Below, one piece after another: positions 1-9,530 of a DNA stretch of 64,000 nt. The position numbers were made by a program, and so were the translations under genes. Origin of the DNA: Powellomyces hirtus (lineage: Eukaryota; Chytridiomycota; Chytridiomycetes; Spizellomycetales; Powellomycetaceae); contig JAHLKG010000008.1 in NCBI GenBank assembly GCA_025526995.1, positions 992,001 to 1,056,000 of the forward strand, read 5' to 3'. Numbering within the stretch: the stretch's first letter is position 1; each line of letters begins with the position of its first letter. The notes beneath the pieces were generated by a model, which made no database searches, was not told the origin of the DNA, and saw nothing but the letters and a program-made list of their open reading frames with translations.

Positions 1-114
1 CGTTTTTCTTGTCCATCGTCGTCGTCTATTTCCCACGCCTGTGCAATACATAGTCACCTCACCCATCCGACATACGTACTCGTTTACTCACCCTCTACAG
101 CTGCATCATAAACA

Positions 115-2483
115 ATGTGTGGAATATTCGCTGTCCTCGGCTGCAGCCATGACATGGAGACCTTCCGCCCTCGCGCCGTCTCCCTATCTAAAAAGTAAAG
201 AAAAAGAGTGGTCGTCATCTCCTGTTGGAGAATGAATAAGCTCCAATCTTCCGTGTACTCTGCGCACAGTCCACTAACCTCTTCTCTCTCTCCTCACCGT
301 ATCTTGCAGAGTACGTCACCGTGGTCCCGACTGGAGCGGTGTCAAGGTCTGTGGAAACAACGTCATTTGCCACGAGCGTCTCGCCATCGTCGGTGTCGGT
401 GAGTTGGTCGCCGTCGCGTCTCGGAAAGAAGAAGAGAAGAGAAGCCCCACGGAAGAAGAGCCTCCTCCTCCTCGTGAACCGTCGGCGGTCTCGGCTCTCT
501 TCGAGCCTCCTTCCGCCAAACACTCGCTGACCGCTTCTACCCGTGACCACTCGTCGTGTCCATTCCTCTTCGTAGAATCCGGTGCCCAGCCTCTCACCAA
601 TGGAGACGAGACTCTGATTCTCTCCGTTAACGGCGAAATCTACAACCATGTCACATTGCGAAAGCTGCTGAAAAAAGACCATTCGTTCAAGACCCAATCG
701 GACTGTGAAGTCATCCTATACCTGGTGAGCAGAAAGGGGAAACATGGCAGCAGGTGGCGGTTCAGACCTTTTTGGCGAGATGCGCTGGAGCAGTCGCAGT
801 CGCAGTCGCAGCGCCAAGCGAGCACATATCATAGTTTCGGATTCGTTTGTTCATCGGTGGTGTCACGCAGCGAACAAAAGAAGCCCCAACCTTCAAACCT
901 TCAGTGGTCCTGCCTCGCGAGGCGGAATTCGGCATAGATGACCTTTTTTTTTCCTTTTTCCTCTCCTGCCCATTTTCCGACATGGAATCCGAAATCTCAT
1001 CTTGTGATTTCTTCCCCTTATCCCTCTCTAGTACGAAGAAATGGGCGTGGATCTCATCCAGCACCTCGACGGCATGTTCAGCTTTGTGCTGTACGACAAG
1101 AAAAAGGACATGTACATTGCCGCCCGCGACCACGTTGGAATCACCACCTTGTACCAAGGCTGGCGTAACGACGACAAGTCGGTCTGGTTCGCTTCTGAAA
1201 TGAAATGTTTGCAAGAGGACTGCGACCGCATCATTGCGTTCCCACCTGGCCACTATTACAACAGCCAGACCGGCGAGACAGTACCATACTACAAGCCCGA
1301 ATGGTACGGTCACCCCGCTGCCGGCCTGCCGAGTTTGGACGATGAGCAAAAGGTCTTGTCGGAGAAGGAGGAGGCCGAGATGTACACGTCCCTTCGCACC
1401 GCGTTGGAAAAGTCAGTTAAAAAGCGACTTATGAGTGAAGTTCCCTACGGCGTGCTGTTGAGCGGTGGTCTTGACTCGAGTCTGATTGCCTCCATTGCCG
1501 CACGACAAAGACGGGCCGCCGAGGACAACGGTTCCGCTTCCGCGTCGGCAGAGGACGACGACGACATTCGATCAGCCGTCTCCTCTTCATCGGCTTTCCC
1601 GCGTCTTCACTCGTTCTCGATCGGTCTCCCAGGTTCGCCTGATCTGGCGGCGGCTCAGCGCGTCGCCACCTTCCTCGGCACCATTCACCACGGCTACACC
1701 TTCACCGTCGACGAGGGTATCGATGCGATCGGTGAAGTCATTGAGCATTTGGAAACGTACGACGTAACCACTATCCGCGCGAGTACCCCAATGTACCTAC
1801 TGTCCCGCAAGATCAAGGCCATGGGTGTCAAGATGGTTCTCAGTGGAGAGGGTGCAGACGAGATCTTTGGTGGGTACCTGTACTTTCACAGTGCGCCATC
1901 CGCCCAGGCTCTGCAACACGAATGCATATCGCGCATCCAGAACCTGCACACGGCTGACTGCCTGCGAGCCAACAAGTCGACGATGGCGTGGGGTCTGGAA
2001 GCCCGCGTTCCGTTCCTCGACAAGGCCTTCCTCGATGTGTCTATGCAAGCCCAGTTTGCCAACCACAAGCTGACTGGTCGGGCGCCCTACAACCACCCGA
2101 TGGAAAAGTACATTATCCGCAAGGCCTTTGACACGCCCAACGATCCGTACCTCCCCGCCGACATTCTCTGGCGTCAAAAGGAGCAGTTCTCGGATGGAGT
2201 CGGCTACTCGTGGATCGACAGTCTCAAAGACCACGCCCAGTCGCGCGTGACGGACGAACAGTTTGCGGGCGCGGCGGCCCGCTTCCCGGTTGACACCCCA
2301 ACCACAAAGGAAGCCTACTGGTACCGCGAAAAGTTTGAGGCCCATTTCCCCCAAAAGCAGTGCACCGAGAGCGTCGTCCGCTGGATCCCGAGAAAAGACT
2401 GGGGATGCTCCGAAGACCCCTCGGGTCGCGCCCAGAAGGGTCACAATGCGGCGTATGAGAAGGCTACCAACGGCAGCGCTTGA
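115..2483 (+). CDS. Asparagine synthetase (glutamine-hydrolysing), class II
   Basis: Makes asparagine from aspartate, glutamine and ATP in the cytosol. Four exons fit in phase: 115-194, 310-398, 576-724 and 1032-2483, giving 589 residues, a normal fungal length. The start is fixed by Met-Cys-Gly-Ile-Phe, where Cys2 is the glutaminase nucleophile. [10 protein letters not shown] spans the first junction and VNGEIYNH lies in exon 3. Exon 4 carries the ATP pyrophosphatase loop SGGLDSS, the [12 protein letters not shown] motif and [10 protein letters not shown], so both half-sites are complete. The ATG context (aacaATG) is acceptable and no upstream in-frame ATG competes. Introns are 115, 177 and 307 bp. 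Splice positions are inferred from phase plus family motifs; identity is not in doubt. Confidence 0.95.
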
Positions 2484-3737
2484 AATCATTGATATAGATT
2501 TTCACATCATCCATCAATTTCACGTCTCTTTGCATCCTGTTCGCTGAGGCGAGCAGGAATGGCCTGGGTGAACGGATGTGGAGCTAACCACAAGGGCGCA
2601 CACACCATGCCTAGCATTCGGGCGGTAGTTGCCCCATTTGCATTCGCTGACACGAAATGTCACATTTGTACACATTATAGTGAGCGAGGAGGAGCACTAA
2701 ACATATATGTGCATTAAGAGAAACAGTTCCTGAAAACGTCTTTTTTCTTTGGCTTGTGCAAAGCGTTACATTCGGTTTTTTACAAAGGGTAGCATATTCC
2801 TTGCACCGGTGAAAAACTCAGAATGCACAAAAACCCTCCTGTATCTCACATCCATCTGTCCGCGGACACCCATCTTTAATGAATGCTCGAAAGCTCACAA
2901 TGTCATTGAATGGCCATCCGATCAGCGATTTAATGGTTCGACTCCTGCAGACCATGCTTAAAACAGAAAGGAAATATGAGGGCAGTTGATGAGGGGACCC
3001 AACAAGTCCATCACAGACATGTTGGTGAATTGCACGCCCATCGTGACACCTTGAGTATGTAAAACCCTTAGTGCAAAGAAAGAGAAGATTGAGCCGAGTT
3101 GAATCATCATGAGACTGCGAAAGAAAATTCAATACAATCCGGCGAGATATTTAGTACAAGGAAGACGTCAGAAAGTAGCTGTGGGACAACACACAATAAC
3201 CCCAATGGGTCTTCTCTTCTCTTCTCTTCTCATAGGGGGATGGTAAGCGTCATTAGAAGGGGAACCGACGGGAGAAGAGGAGAGTCGAGACGAGATACGC
3301 ATATTGAACCAGGTTGCATTGATCATCCTTTTGTTTGTTTGTTCTGTTCGGTTCTGTTTCTGTCGCGTGTGGGTGCCGTTTAGACCGCCATCGCCATCCC
3401 CCACAGTGGGCACCGACACCACTTCGGTGCAGCAGAGTTCATTCGCTTCAACCATCCTCGCAAATCCCGCAACTTTAGCAACTCCTGGTGTGCCCCGCGC
3501 TTTGCCATCTCGCCCTTGTCTTGCTTTGGGGTTTACAGTAGTTCAAAGGTCCTGTCCCGTAAGCCGCACACCCGCCCCTCCGACGGCGCAATCTCCGAAT
3601 CACCGCGTTTCAACCCTTGAGCTGGACGTTAGTCACCAACAATTACCACAAACAGCACTCTTTCACACGCTTCCAGAATCCCCCAGGTTCCCCCAGCGCT
3701 GACTGCTTGTCCCCTCCAACACCGTGGCGGCGCGACA
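2484..3737. other. Intergenic region with one copy of a dispersed repeat
   Basis: No convincing gene. It holds the 3' flank of the asparagine synthetase gene, the repeat copy at 3052-3177, a CTCTT microsatellite at about 3208-3231 and a C-rich stretch before the next ATG that may be promoter or 5' UTR. Short open frames here show no recognisable motif. Confidence 0.5.
3052..3177 (+). repeat. Dispersed repeat, copy 1
   Basis: About 126 bp closely matching 8960-9087 in the same orientation, with a few substitutions and single-base indels. Shared core words include gagtatgtaaaac, gttgaatcatcatgag and aaaattcaatacaatcc. No coding capacity was seen. A 15-mer just upstream (3019-3033, atgttggtgaattgc) recurs inverted downstream of copy 2 at 9162-9176, so the full element may have inverted ends. 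Family unknown. Confidence 0.8.
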
Positions 3738-4592
3738 ATGAGGATCACAAAGCTGAAAATCGGGGTCTACTTCCAAGGCTCCATGGGCTACGCCTTCTGT
3801 GTGTACTTTTTCCCATTCTCGAATCCTTCCGACCCGGCATCGCCTTCAGCCGAAACAAATTTCTACCGTCTGCGGGATCTGGACGTGATGTTTTTTCATG
3901 AAGAGCCAGGGTACATTCAGCGGTCGGGCAAAATTCCGCCCGTGGTCCTTTCCTCATCCATGCACACGTTTCGTGAAAACACGGGAGATATCTACATGTC
4001 CGCAACAGCCGTAGGGGATACTGCTAAACGCCTGGGCAATTATCTGCTTGCGGAATTCTGCACGCTGTCGCGTGATCAGATCAAAGGTGGTGTTGCGGAC
4101 GAAATGTTGAGAAGCGTGCCTGGATTTCAATGGAAACAGCCGTTCACCGAGAGCGAGGAGGACTTGGATAGCGAGAACGAAGAGACCACTGACCGAGGTG
4201 GCAGCACGAGCACAAGAGATGTTACACCTGAGGAAAAAGAGGTGCCCAGAGAACGACGATCAAAGGGTGACGTTCCGGGTAACGGACATGAAGCTGGCGA
4301 TGGCACTCAGGTACGCCCGTCTATTCGAAACGGTGCAATGATGCGTTCCTTATTTGTGACCGTGTCCTTGCGCGCTCTATTCATTAGCGGTCCGCTCGTC
4401 GATCGCCAACACCTGAACGGAAAAACGATGATGGCAGATACGATGACAGTTACAGTCGCGGAGAGAAATCTCGAGTCTCTTCAAAATCGGACAGGCATGG
4501 ACACAGGTCCAGTCGATTGCGACCAGAGTCTAGTAGAGAGTCAATGTACGTATTGTGTAGTTGTAGTTTCGATGTCGGCCGGAAACAATTAG
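3738..4592 (+). CDS. Hypothetical protein
   Basis: A 284-residue open frame from ATG 3738. The N-terminal ~130 residues look folded, with mixed hydrophobic and charged segments such as KIGVYFQGSMGYAFCVYFF. They are followed by an acidic low-complexity stretch (TESEEDLDSENEE) and a less protein-like tail. No family recognised. The last ~90 residues may be intronic: GT donors at 4311 and 4546 are possible, with an acceptor at 4643. A direct in-phase join to the next gene, 70 bp away, did not work with the canonical sites I tried, so two genes are reported. The 3' end is uncertain. Confidence 0.5.
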   Translation: MRITKLKIGVYFQGSMGYAFCVYFFPFSNPSDPASPSAETNFYRLRDLDVMFFHEEPGYIQRSGKIPPVVLSSSMHTFRENTGDIYMSATAVGDTAKRLGNYLLAEFCTLSRDQIKGGVADEMLRSVPGFQWKQPFTESEEDLDSENEETTDRGGSTSTRDVTPEEKEVPRERRSKGDVPGNGHEAGDGTQVRPSIRNGAMMRSLFVTVSLRALFISGPLVDRQHLNGKTMMADTMTVTVAERNLESLQNRTGMDTGPVDCDQSLVESQCTYCVVVVSMSAGNN

Positions 4593-4662
4593 TATGAGAG
4601 AATTTGGTAGAGTGACCTGATCGTGTTTTCTCCGCCTTGGTAGGGATCGACCGGATCGACCC

Positions 4663-6411
4663 GTGTTCAAACACCCCACCGCAATGGATCACGTTGTCAT
4701 GAAGAGAAACCGTTCCGACGCCGAATTCTCCGAGTCGGCTCAGAGCGAAGGTTTGTCAGAAGGGGCATCTCCCGATGGATCCGACGAAGGTCAAAGCGGG
4801 CGACCTCGCCAGCGCAAACGGTTGTCTATTAACACATCAGTTGGGCCAAACTTGCCCGGACGTCAGCCCTCGGCGACGCACCTGAACACAGCAACAGCAC
4901 AGCACAGCGCCAGCTTGGACGTTATTGGAGACACGTTGAGATTAAAACAGCAGCAGCAAGCAATCATCGAAGCTCGACAAAATGCACAATTCCAGAACCG
5001 GGGCCCCATGTCTGCGGACCCGAGGAATGCTGAAGGGCCCCCGCCTCAATCCGCGGGAGGTTCTGGAGCTGCTTATGAACAGTCGCGTCGGACGTCTAGA
5101 CGCGGTTCTTCTCCGAAATTTAGAAACTCAAAGAACCTGACAATATGGACGGGAGAAAGCGGACACTCGTCGTCGCGAGGCGGTGCCATGACTGCGCCTG
5201 CCGATGGACCTCATGGAGCACATGGAGGCGTGTCACACCCCCCGTCGGTTCTGCACCCGGGACGAGCACATGGATCACCCTCCGGTGCCTCACTCCTCTC
5301 CCCGCGCCATCTGAACCCGGCTCCGGGGAAGAGCTCCAAGTTATCTGGCAGGAGCGCAGATGCGTCACGCTACAACCCGGCGATACACAGCGCAAATGTT
5401 CCTTCGGCACAGTCTTTGATGTCGCCGCGAGGGGGAGAATTCCCGTCTAGAGAGCTCCCACTTCCACCGCATATGCATCCACACCATCATCAGCAACATC
5501 ACTCGTCGCAGCAGCAACAACAGCTCTCGCAGGATCGGGAGACCGGACCACCGAGGTCTCCATTACCTCCCATGAGCTACTCTCAGGGCGGTGGCGCGTC
5601 AGGCAAAAGTACCAGTCAGAACTACCCTCCGCCGTCTCCGGCATCCGCATACCCACCGCCCCTCCAGCAACAGACCTCCAGCGGCAGCATGAGTGCAAGC
5701 GGCGGACACCATCAATCTGCCCTTTCGATTTCCAAGCCGGCCGTTCTCTCCTTCTTTGAGTCCATCTACGACCAGGCCGAAGAGACGGCGCGCCTGCAAT
5801 ATACCCTGCGCGACCAGATCAGGCGTTCAACTGCCATGCTTCAAACCTTGCAGTCTAGTGGGCAGATGATCGAAGGACTCGTCCGCGGCCATTTCAGGGA
5901 AATGCAGGTCAACTATGGAGAGAAATTTGGAAGCGCGTTGTACGATCTGTCCCGTCGCGTTGAGAAGCTTGAAGGCACAAGTGGCAACGCCAGCAACATT
6001 ACTAACGATGGCGGTAATCGCATGGATGTGGATCCTCCGAACGGTAACCTTCCCGCTACCAGCACCACTTCCCCGGGAGGAACAACGACCAACATCACCG
6101 TTCCAGCCTCCGCCAGCAATGCACCACAACCACCAGCGGCAGCGTCCTCTGCTTCTTCCTCCTCATGGGGATTCAAAGGCGGCCCGCCGAGTGCCAACGT
6201 CAACGGCGCACCCACTTCGCTCTTCCTAGGCGGCAACCCGGGCGACGCTGAAAAGGGATACGAGATGATTGTCAAGGGTATCATGGATCGTTTAGACAAG
6301 CTGGAGAAACGACCGGCCGTTGCTGCTGCACCCTCTGCGACATTGACGGGTACCCCTGCTGCTTCTGCCCCGCCGGCTAAAGATGAAACTGAGAGTTCTG
6401 CCAAGCCTTGA
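4663..6411 (+). CDS. Hypothetical low-complexity protein with a conserved coiled-coil segment
   Basis: A single 582-residue frame. The first ~360 residues are disordered: Ser/Pro/Gln/His-rich, with poly-Gln, a His run (HHHQQHH) and a basic RPRQRKR patch that could be a nuclear signal. Residues ~365-440 form an ordered helical block (FFESIYDQAEETARLQYTLRDQIRRS, then MIEGLVRGHFREMQ and YGEKFGSALYDLSRRVEKLE) that looks like a conserved dimerising coiled coil. A second short helix with EMIVKGIMDRLDKLEKR lies near the C terminus. The composition suggests a nuclear regulatory protein, but this is inference only. The frame is open from 4621, so the start could be ATG 4663 or 4684. Confidence 0.7.
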   Translation: MFKHPTAMDHVVMKRNRSDAEFSESAQSEGLSEGASPDGSDEGQSGRPRQRKRLSINTSVGPNLPGRQPSATHLNTATAQHSASLDVIGDTLRLKQQQQAIIEARQNAQFQNRGPMSADPRNAEGPPPQSAGGSGAAYEQSRRTSRRGSSPKFRNSKNLTIWTGESGHSSSRGGAMTAPADGPHGAHGGVSHPPSVLHPGRAHGSPSGASLLSPRHLNPAPGKSSKLSGRSADASRYNPAIHSANVPSAQSLMSPRGGEFPSRELPLPPHMHPHHHQQHHSSQQQQQLSQDRETGPPRSPLPPMSYSQGGGASGKSTSQNYPPPSPASAYPPPLQQQTSSGSMSASGGHHQSALSISKPAVLSFFESIYDQAEETARLQYTLRDQIRRSTAMLQTLQSSGQMIEGLVRGHFREMQVNYGEKFGSALYDLSRRVEKLEGTSGNASNITNDGGNRMDVDPPNGNLPATSTTSPGGTTTNITVPASASNAPQPPAAASSASSSSWGFKGGPPSANVNGAPTSLFLGGNPGDAEKGYEMIVKGIMDRLDKLEKRPAVAAAPSATLTGTPAASAPPAKDETESSAKP

Positions 6412-7163
6412 TAATTGCGAATGCCGCTGCGATATTGAATCCGGTCATGAGCCGTTTCTTGAAAACTTTTATGTTGCACCCACAGGCCGTTAGTGATTAT
6501 AACCTGGCCCATTCCTCCCCCCTTGGTCTCTCCCTCCACATCTTTGCACGTTTGTCCAGATTGTGCAATTTGGTGCAATTTTCGTTTATTTACACAAACA
6601 CAGACGGCGATGCAGTAGTCCAAAATGTTTTTCCTGCCCCTTGTTGCGATTGTTGGCCTCAACCCCAAACTGTTCTTTTTTTGCTTTAAACCACAAATAT
6701 AATACCTACCATCTACGTAACATTGAAGAAGGGAAGACAGCTGCTCTCTGCTACCGGGTACACAGTGATATGCTGTAGATTGCGCTGGTGCCTCCCTCTC
6801 GTGACAAACAACGCAAGTCGAGATGCTAGGGTGGGAAGGTGAATAACTAGTTTTAGCCCCTTGCGGAGATACGATGCGGGTTTGGCTGAAAAGAAAAAGA
6901 CGAAAATGGTACCGCGGGAGTAAAGACTCACATTCAAAGCCAACAAAACGCAATGAATGCAACAAAATTTCATTTTTGGAATATATGGGACACAATATGG
7001 GGGAAAACCCAACAGAAAAGAAACAAAAACTGCCCAGCAAAAAAAAAAAAAAAAAAAAAACAAAACAAAAAAATCGATTTACACACAAAAAATGAAAGAT
7101 CCAAAACAAACTACCAGCAAATGATTCCGCCCGCACCCGCACACACGTATTTTTTTCCACATC
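6412..7163. other. Convergent intergenic region
   Basis: Lies between two genes that point at each other, so it should hold both 3' UTRs and polyadenylation signals. An uninterrupted run of about 21 A occurs near 7040-7060, followed by a further A-rich stretch. A long minus-strand open frame through here has no protein character and runs antisense to the upstream gene. Confidence 0.5.
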
Positions 7164-8588
7164 TCACACATCCATGTCAATGATCATGGCGACGATGCTT
7201 TCCAGGACTGTCTCGTGGGTGCTGTCCGAGGCGAGGACGGGAGTGGAGTCGATTTCGTCGTTGTTAGTGGTGGTGTCGGACTCAGTGTCGCAGGGGTCCA
7301 GAACGCGGTCGAGGGCATGCAGGACCCCATTCATGGCAATACCGTCGGCGATGGAGATGCGGGCTTCTCCGTCGTTGATATCAATCTATCGAATGTAGAA
7401 ACAAAAAAACAAAAGGAATGTGGTTTAGTAAGAGGTCAATGTGCGTTCGCCCCGTGGTGTCGTCGTCACTCTTACAATTTTTCCATGATGCGGATGGTGC
7501 CTATGGCCGGCATGTTTCTCCTTCCTCACTCTAATGTCCAACTCTCTTCCCTCCAGCAACGTCGGCACGGCCATTTTTTTCCTGTGTTTCATTTCCGGGG
7601 TATACACCAAAGCGGAACAGATATGGAACGCGACAATCTCCCTCAAGTCCGGGATTCCCTGGTCGCTGAACAGGTATTTCAATCTGCGCCATCCGAGGTG
7701 CTTGAATGCGAGGTTGGTGGGTGGGAAGAGTGTGATGGCGGGGGTGTCGCGGATGTAGGGTTCGAATCCGGTTTTGCGGATGGCGGCGGCGAATATGCCG
7801 AATTCGAGCGGAATGTGCGCGAGGACCCAGAAGGCGTCGGGAGGCGGGATCAGGATGCGGGAAATGCCGTGGAGGATCCCGTTGGAGGCGTGCATGTCGG
7901 GCGCGATGATGTGGGAGTGGATGTTGAGCGAGATGTGGTCTGCGGAGTGAAAAAGAAAAAGGGTCAAGGCTGCCCACATCAAATGCATTCCCGCCCGTGA
8001 CAACCCACACACCATACCTTTATGACCAAACACTCTAATCTTCTGCGGGCGATTTCCCAAGGTCGGCAACTCCAAGCCCGTGTCCAGCAAATCACCGGGC
8101 CTCAACTCCTTCTTCCCGATCGCGCCGACCGCAATATGATACAACAGCACGCTCGTGACGATTTCATCGGGGGGTGCGTCATGGCCAGGGGGGCACGTGT
8201 GGTGCTTGAATGCGTCATTGACGGGGGCAAAGAGGGTCACATCCGCATTTGGGGTGGAGAGGGCGGCGACGATGGCCGGGCGCGCCGTGACGAGTTGCGT
8301 GAGTTTCGTGAATGCGGGGTCGTGCGCAATGTTGTCGTAGAGGGTGGCGGTGCGGTTACCGTGGTGAGGAGGGTGTTTGGTTGTGGGACCCGTGTAGAAG
8401 AGGTCGCAGATGATGATGTCGTCTTCGAGGGTTTGGAGAGGGTGTTGGGGACCGTAGGGGGAGGCAGAAAAGGAGGTGGAGTCGGGGCGAGGAGGAGGGA
8501 TGAGTCCTGCTGGGGCTGCGGGCACGGGCGCGAGCAGGGAGAGCAAGACGAGGAAGAACACGTTGAGAAGGAACAATGAGCCTGCCAT
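7164..8588 (-). CDS. Secreted fasciclin (FAS1) domain protein
   Basis: Cell-surface or secreted adhesion-type protein. Three exons on the minus strand: 8588-8018, 7939-7476 and 7385-7164; introns of 78 and 90 bp; 418 residues. The start at 8588 gives a clear signal peptide (MAGSLFLLNVFFLVLLSLLA then a small-residue cleavage region). Two FAS1 repeats are visible. The first has TLFAPVNDAF and ends in NGILHGISRIL. The second has TLFPPTNLAFKHLG and ends, across the last splice, in NGVLHALDRVL. An upstream in-phase GTG at 8603 is not needed. The C terminus is Thr/Asp-rich with no obvious GPI signal. The exon joins restore the FAS1 H2 motifs exactly, which supports the structure. Confidence 0.88.
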
Positions 8589-9530
8589 TGCGAAATGATA
8601 CACTCTTTTTCACAAAGAACCAAAATCATATAAAAAATCAAAGAGACAAAAAGCGTAAGCTCGGTTTATATACTGCTACTCGTAGAAAGAAAACGTATCT
8701 AAGCAATCAATGCCAGGGTCGCGTGCACATCGGGCCCGTGACGCAACAGGACGTGTCGGCCACATTGGTGGGGGAATGTGGCGTTTGTCTATGGCTGCTG
8801 GTATGGCATGACTTGGACTTTGTACTAGAGAGCGCTCCTACCTCCACTTTTTAATTTTTCTATGTTTTATTTCTCATTCGTTCTCATTAACTGTATAGAT
8901 TTGCCCTTCCCTCGTGAATAAAAATCGGACACCGGGTGCGACAGCCCACCTTGACCGCATGAGTATGTAAAACCTTAGTGCAAAAGAAAGAGAAGATGTG
9001 AGCCGTTGTTGAATCATCATGAGGCTGCCGAAGAAAATTCAATACAATCCGATGAGATATTTAAGTACAAGGAACACGTCAGAAAGTTACAAACTACAAA
9101 TTGCGTAGCACGGGCCCAAAGCAGGAGTGCTTAGTCATCCAAACTCCGACTCGCGCTTGTGGCAATTCACCAACATTGTTCTTTCTCACGTGATGGCGCT
9201 CCCTAAGTGGCTGGCTCATTCCAATCCGACTGGAATCAGCAAGACCCGCTTTCGAACCGTGCCATTATACGAGAACGGATAGTGCCTGCCCCTCAGGACG
9301 CGCGTCTTGGTGTTCAACCCACGCGCGCTCGCGGTGAGCCAAACTGCGCCACACCGCAATGTGTGCTTTTCCTCACCCTCTTGGCCTTTTACCGCGCTGT
9401 TTTTGGTTCTGCTCGAAGCAGGTTCAGTATGCAGTTCGTCTGTATGAAGGCGCAAAGAAACGACAACCAATTACAATAACCAATTAAATTAACAAAACGC
9501 TCAAAGCAAAGAACAACCATAAAACTTCCC
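8589..9530. other. Intergenic region with second dispersed-repeat copy
   Basis: The promoter side of the fasciclin gene and the 3' side of URB1. It contains the repeat at 8960-9087 and the inverted 15-mer at 9162-9176. Remaining open frames are short and without motif. Confidence 0.5.
8960..9087 (+). repeat. Dispersed repeat, copy 2
   Basis: Same orientation as 3052-3177 and about 5.9 kb away; the two copies bracket the two hypothetical genes and the fasciclin gene. It differs from copy 1 by scattered substitutions and several 1-base indels, so the duplication is not recent. Confidence 0.8.

Noticed and set aside
1797..2489. 230-codon open frame on minus
   Set aside because: Antisense to the asparagine synthetase C-terminal domain.
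7037..7062. Poly-A run as a retrotransposed mRNA tail
   Set aside because: No intronless gene copy or target duplication next to it; more likely a simple homopolymer in a convergent 3' region.
5913..7160. 415-codon open frame on minus
   Set aside because: Runs antisense to the low-complexity gene and then through poly-T derived Phe runs; no protein motif.
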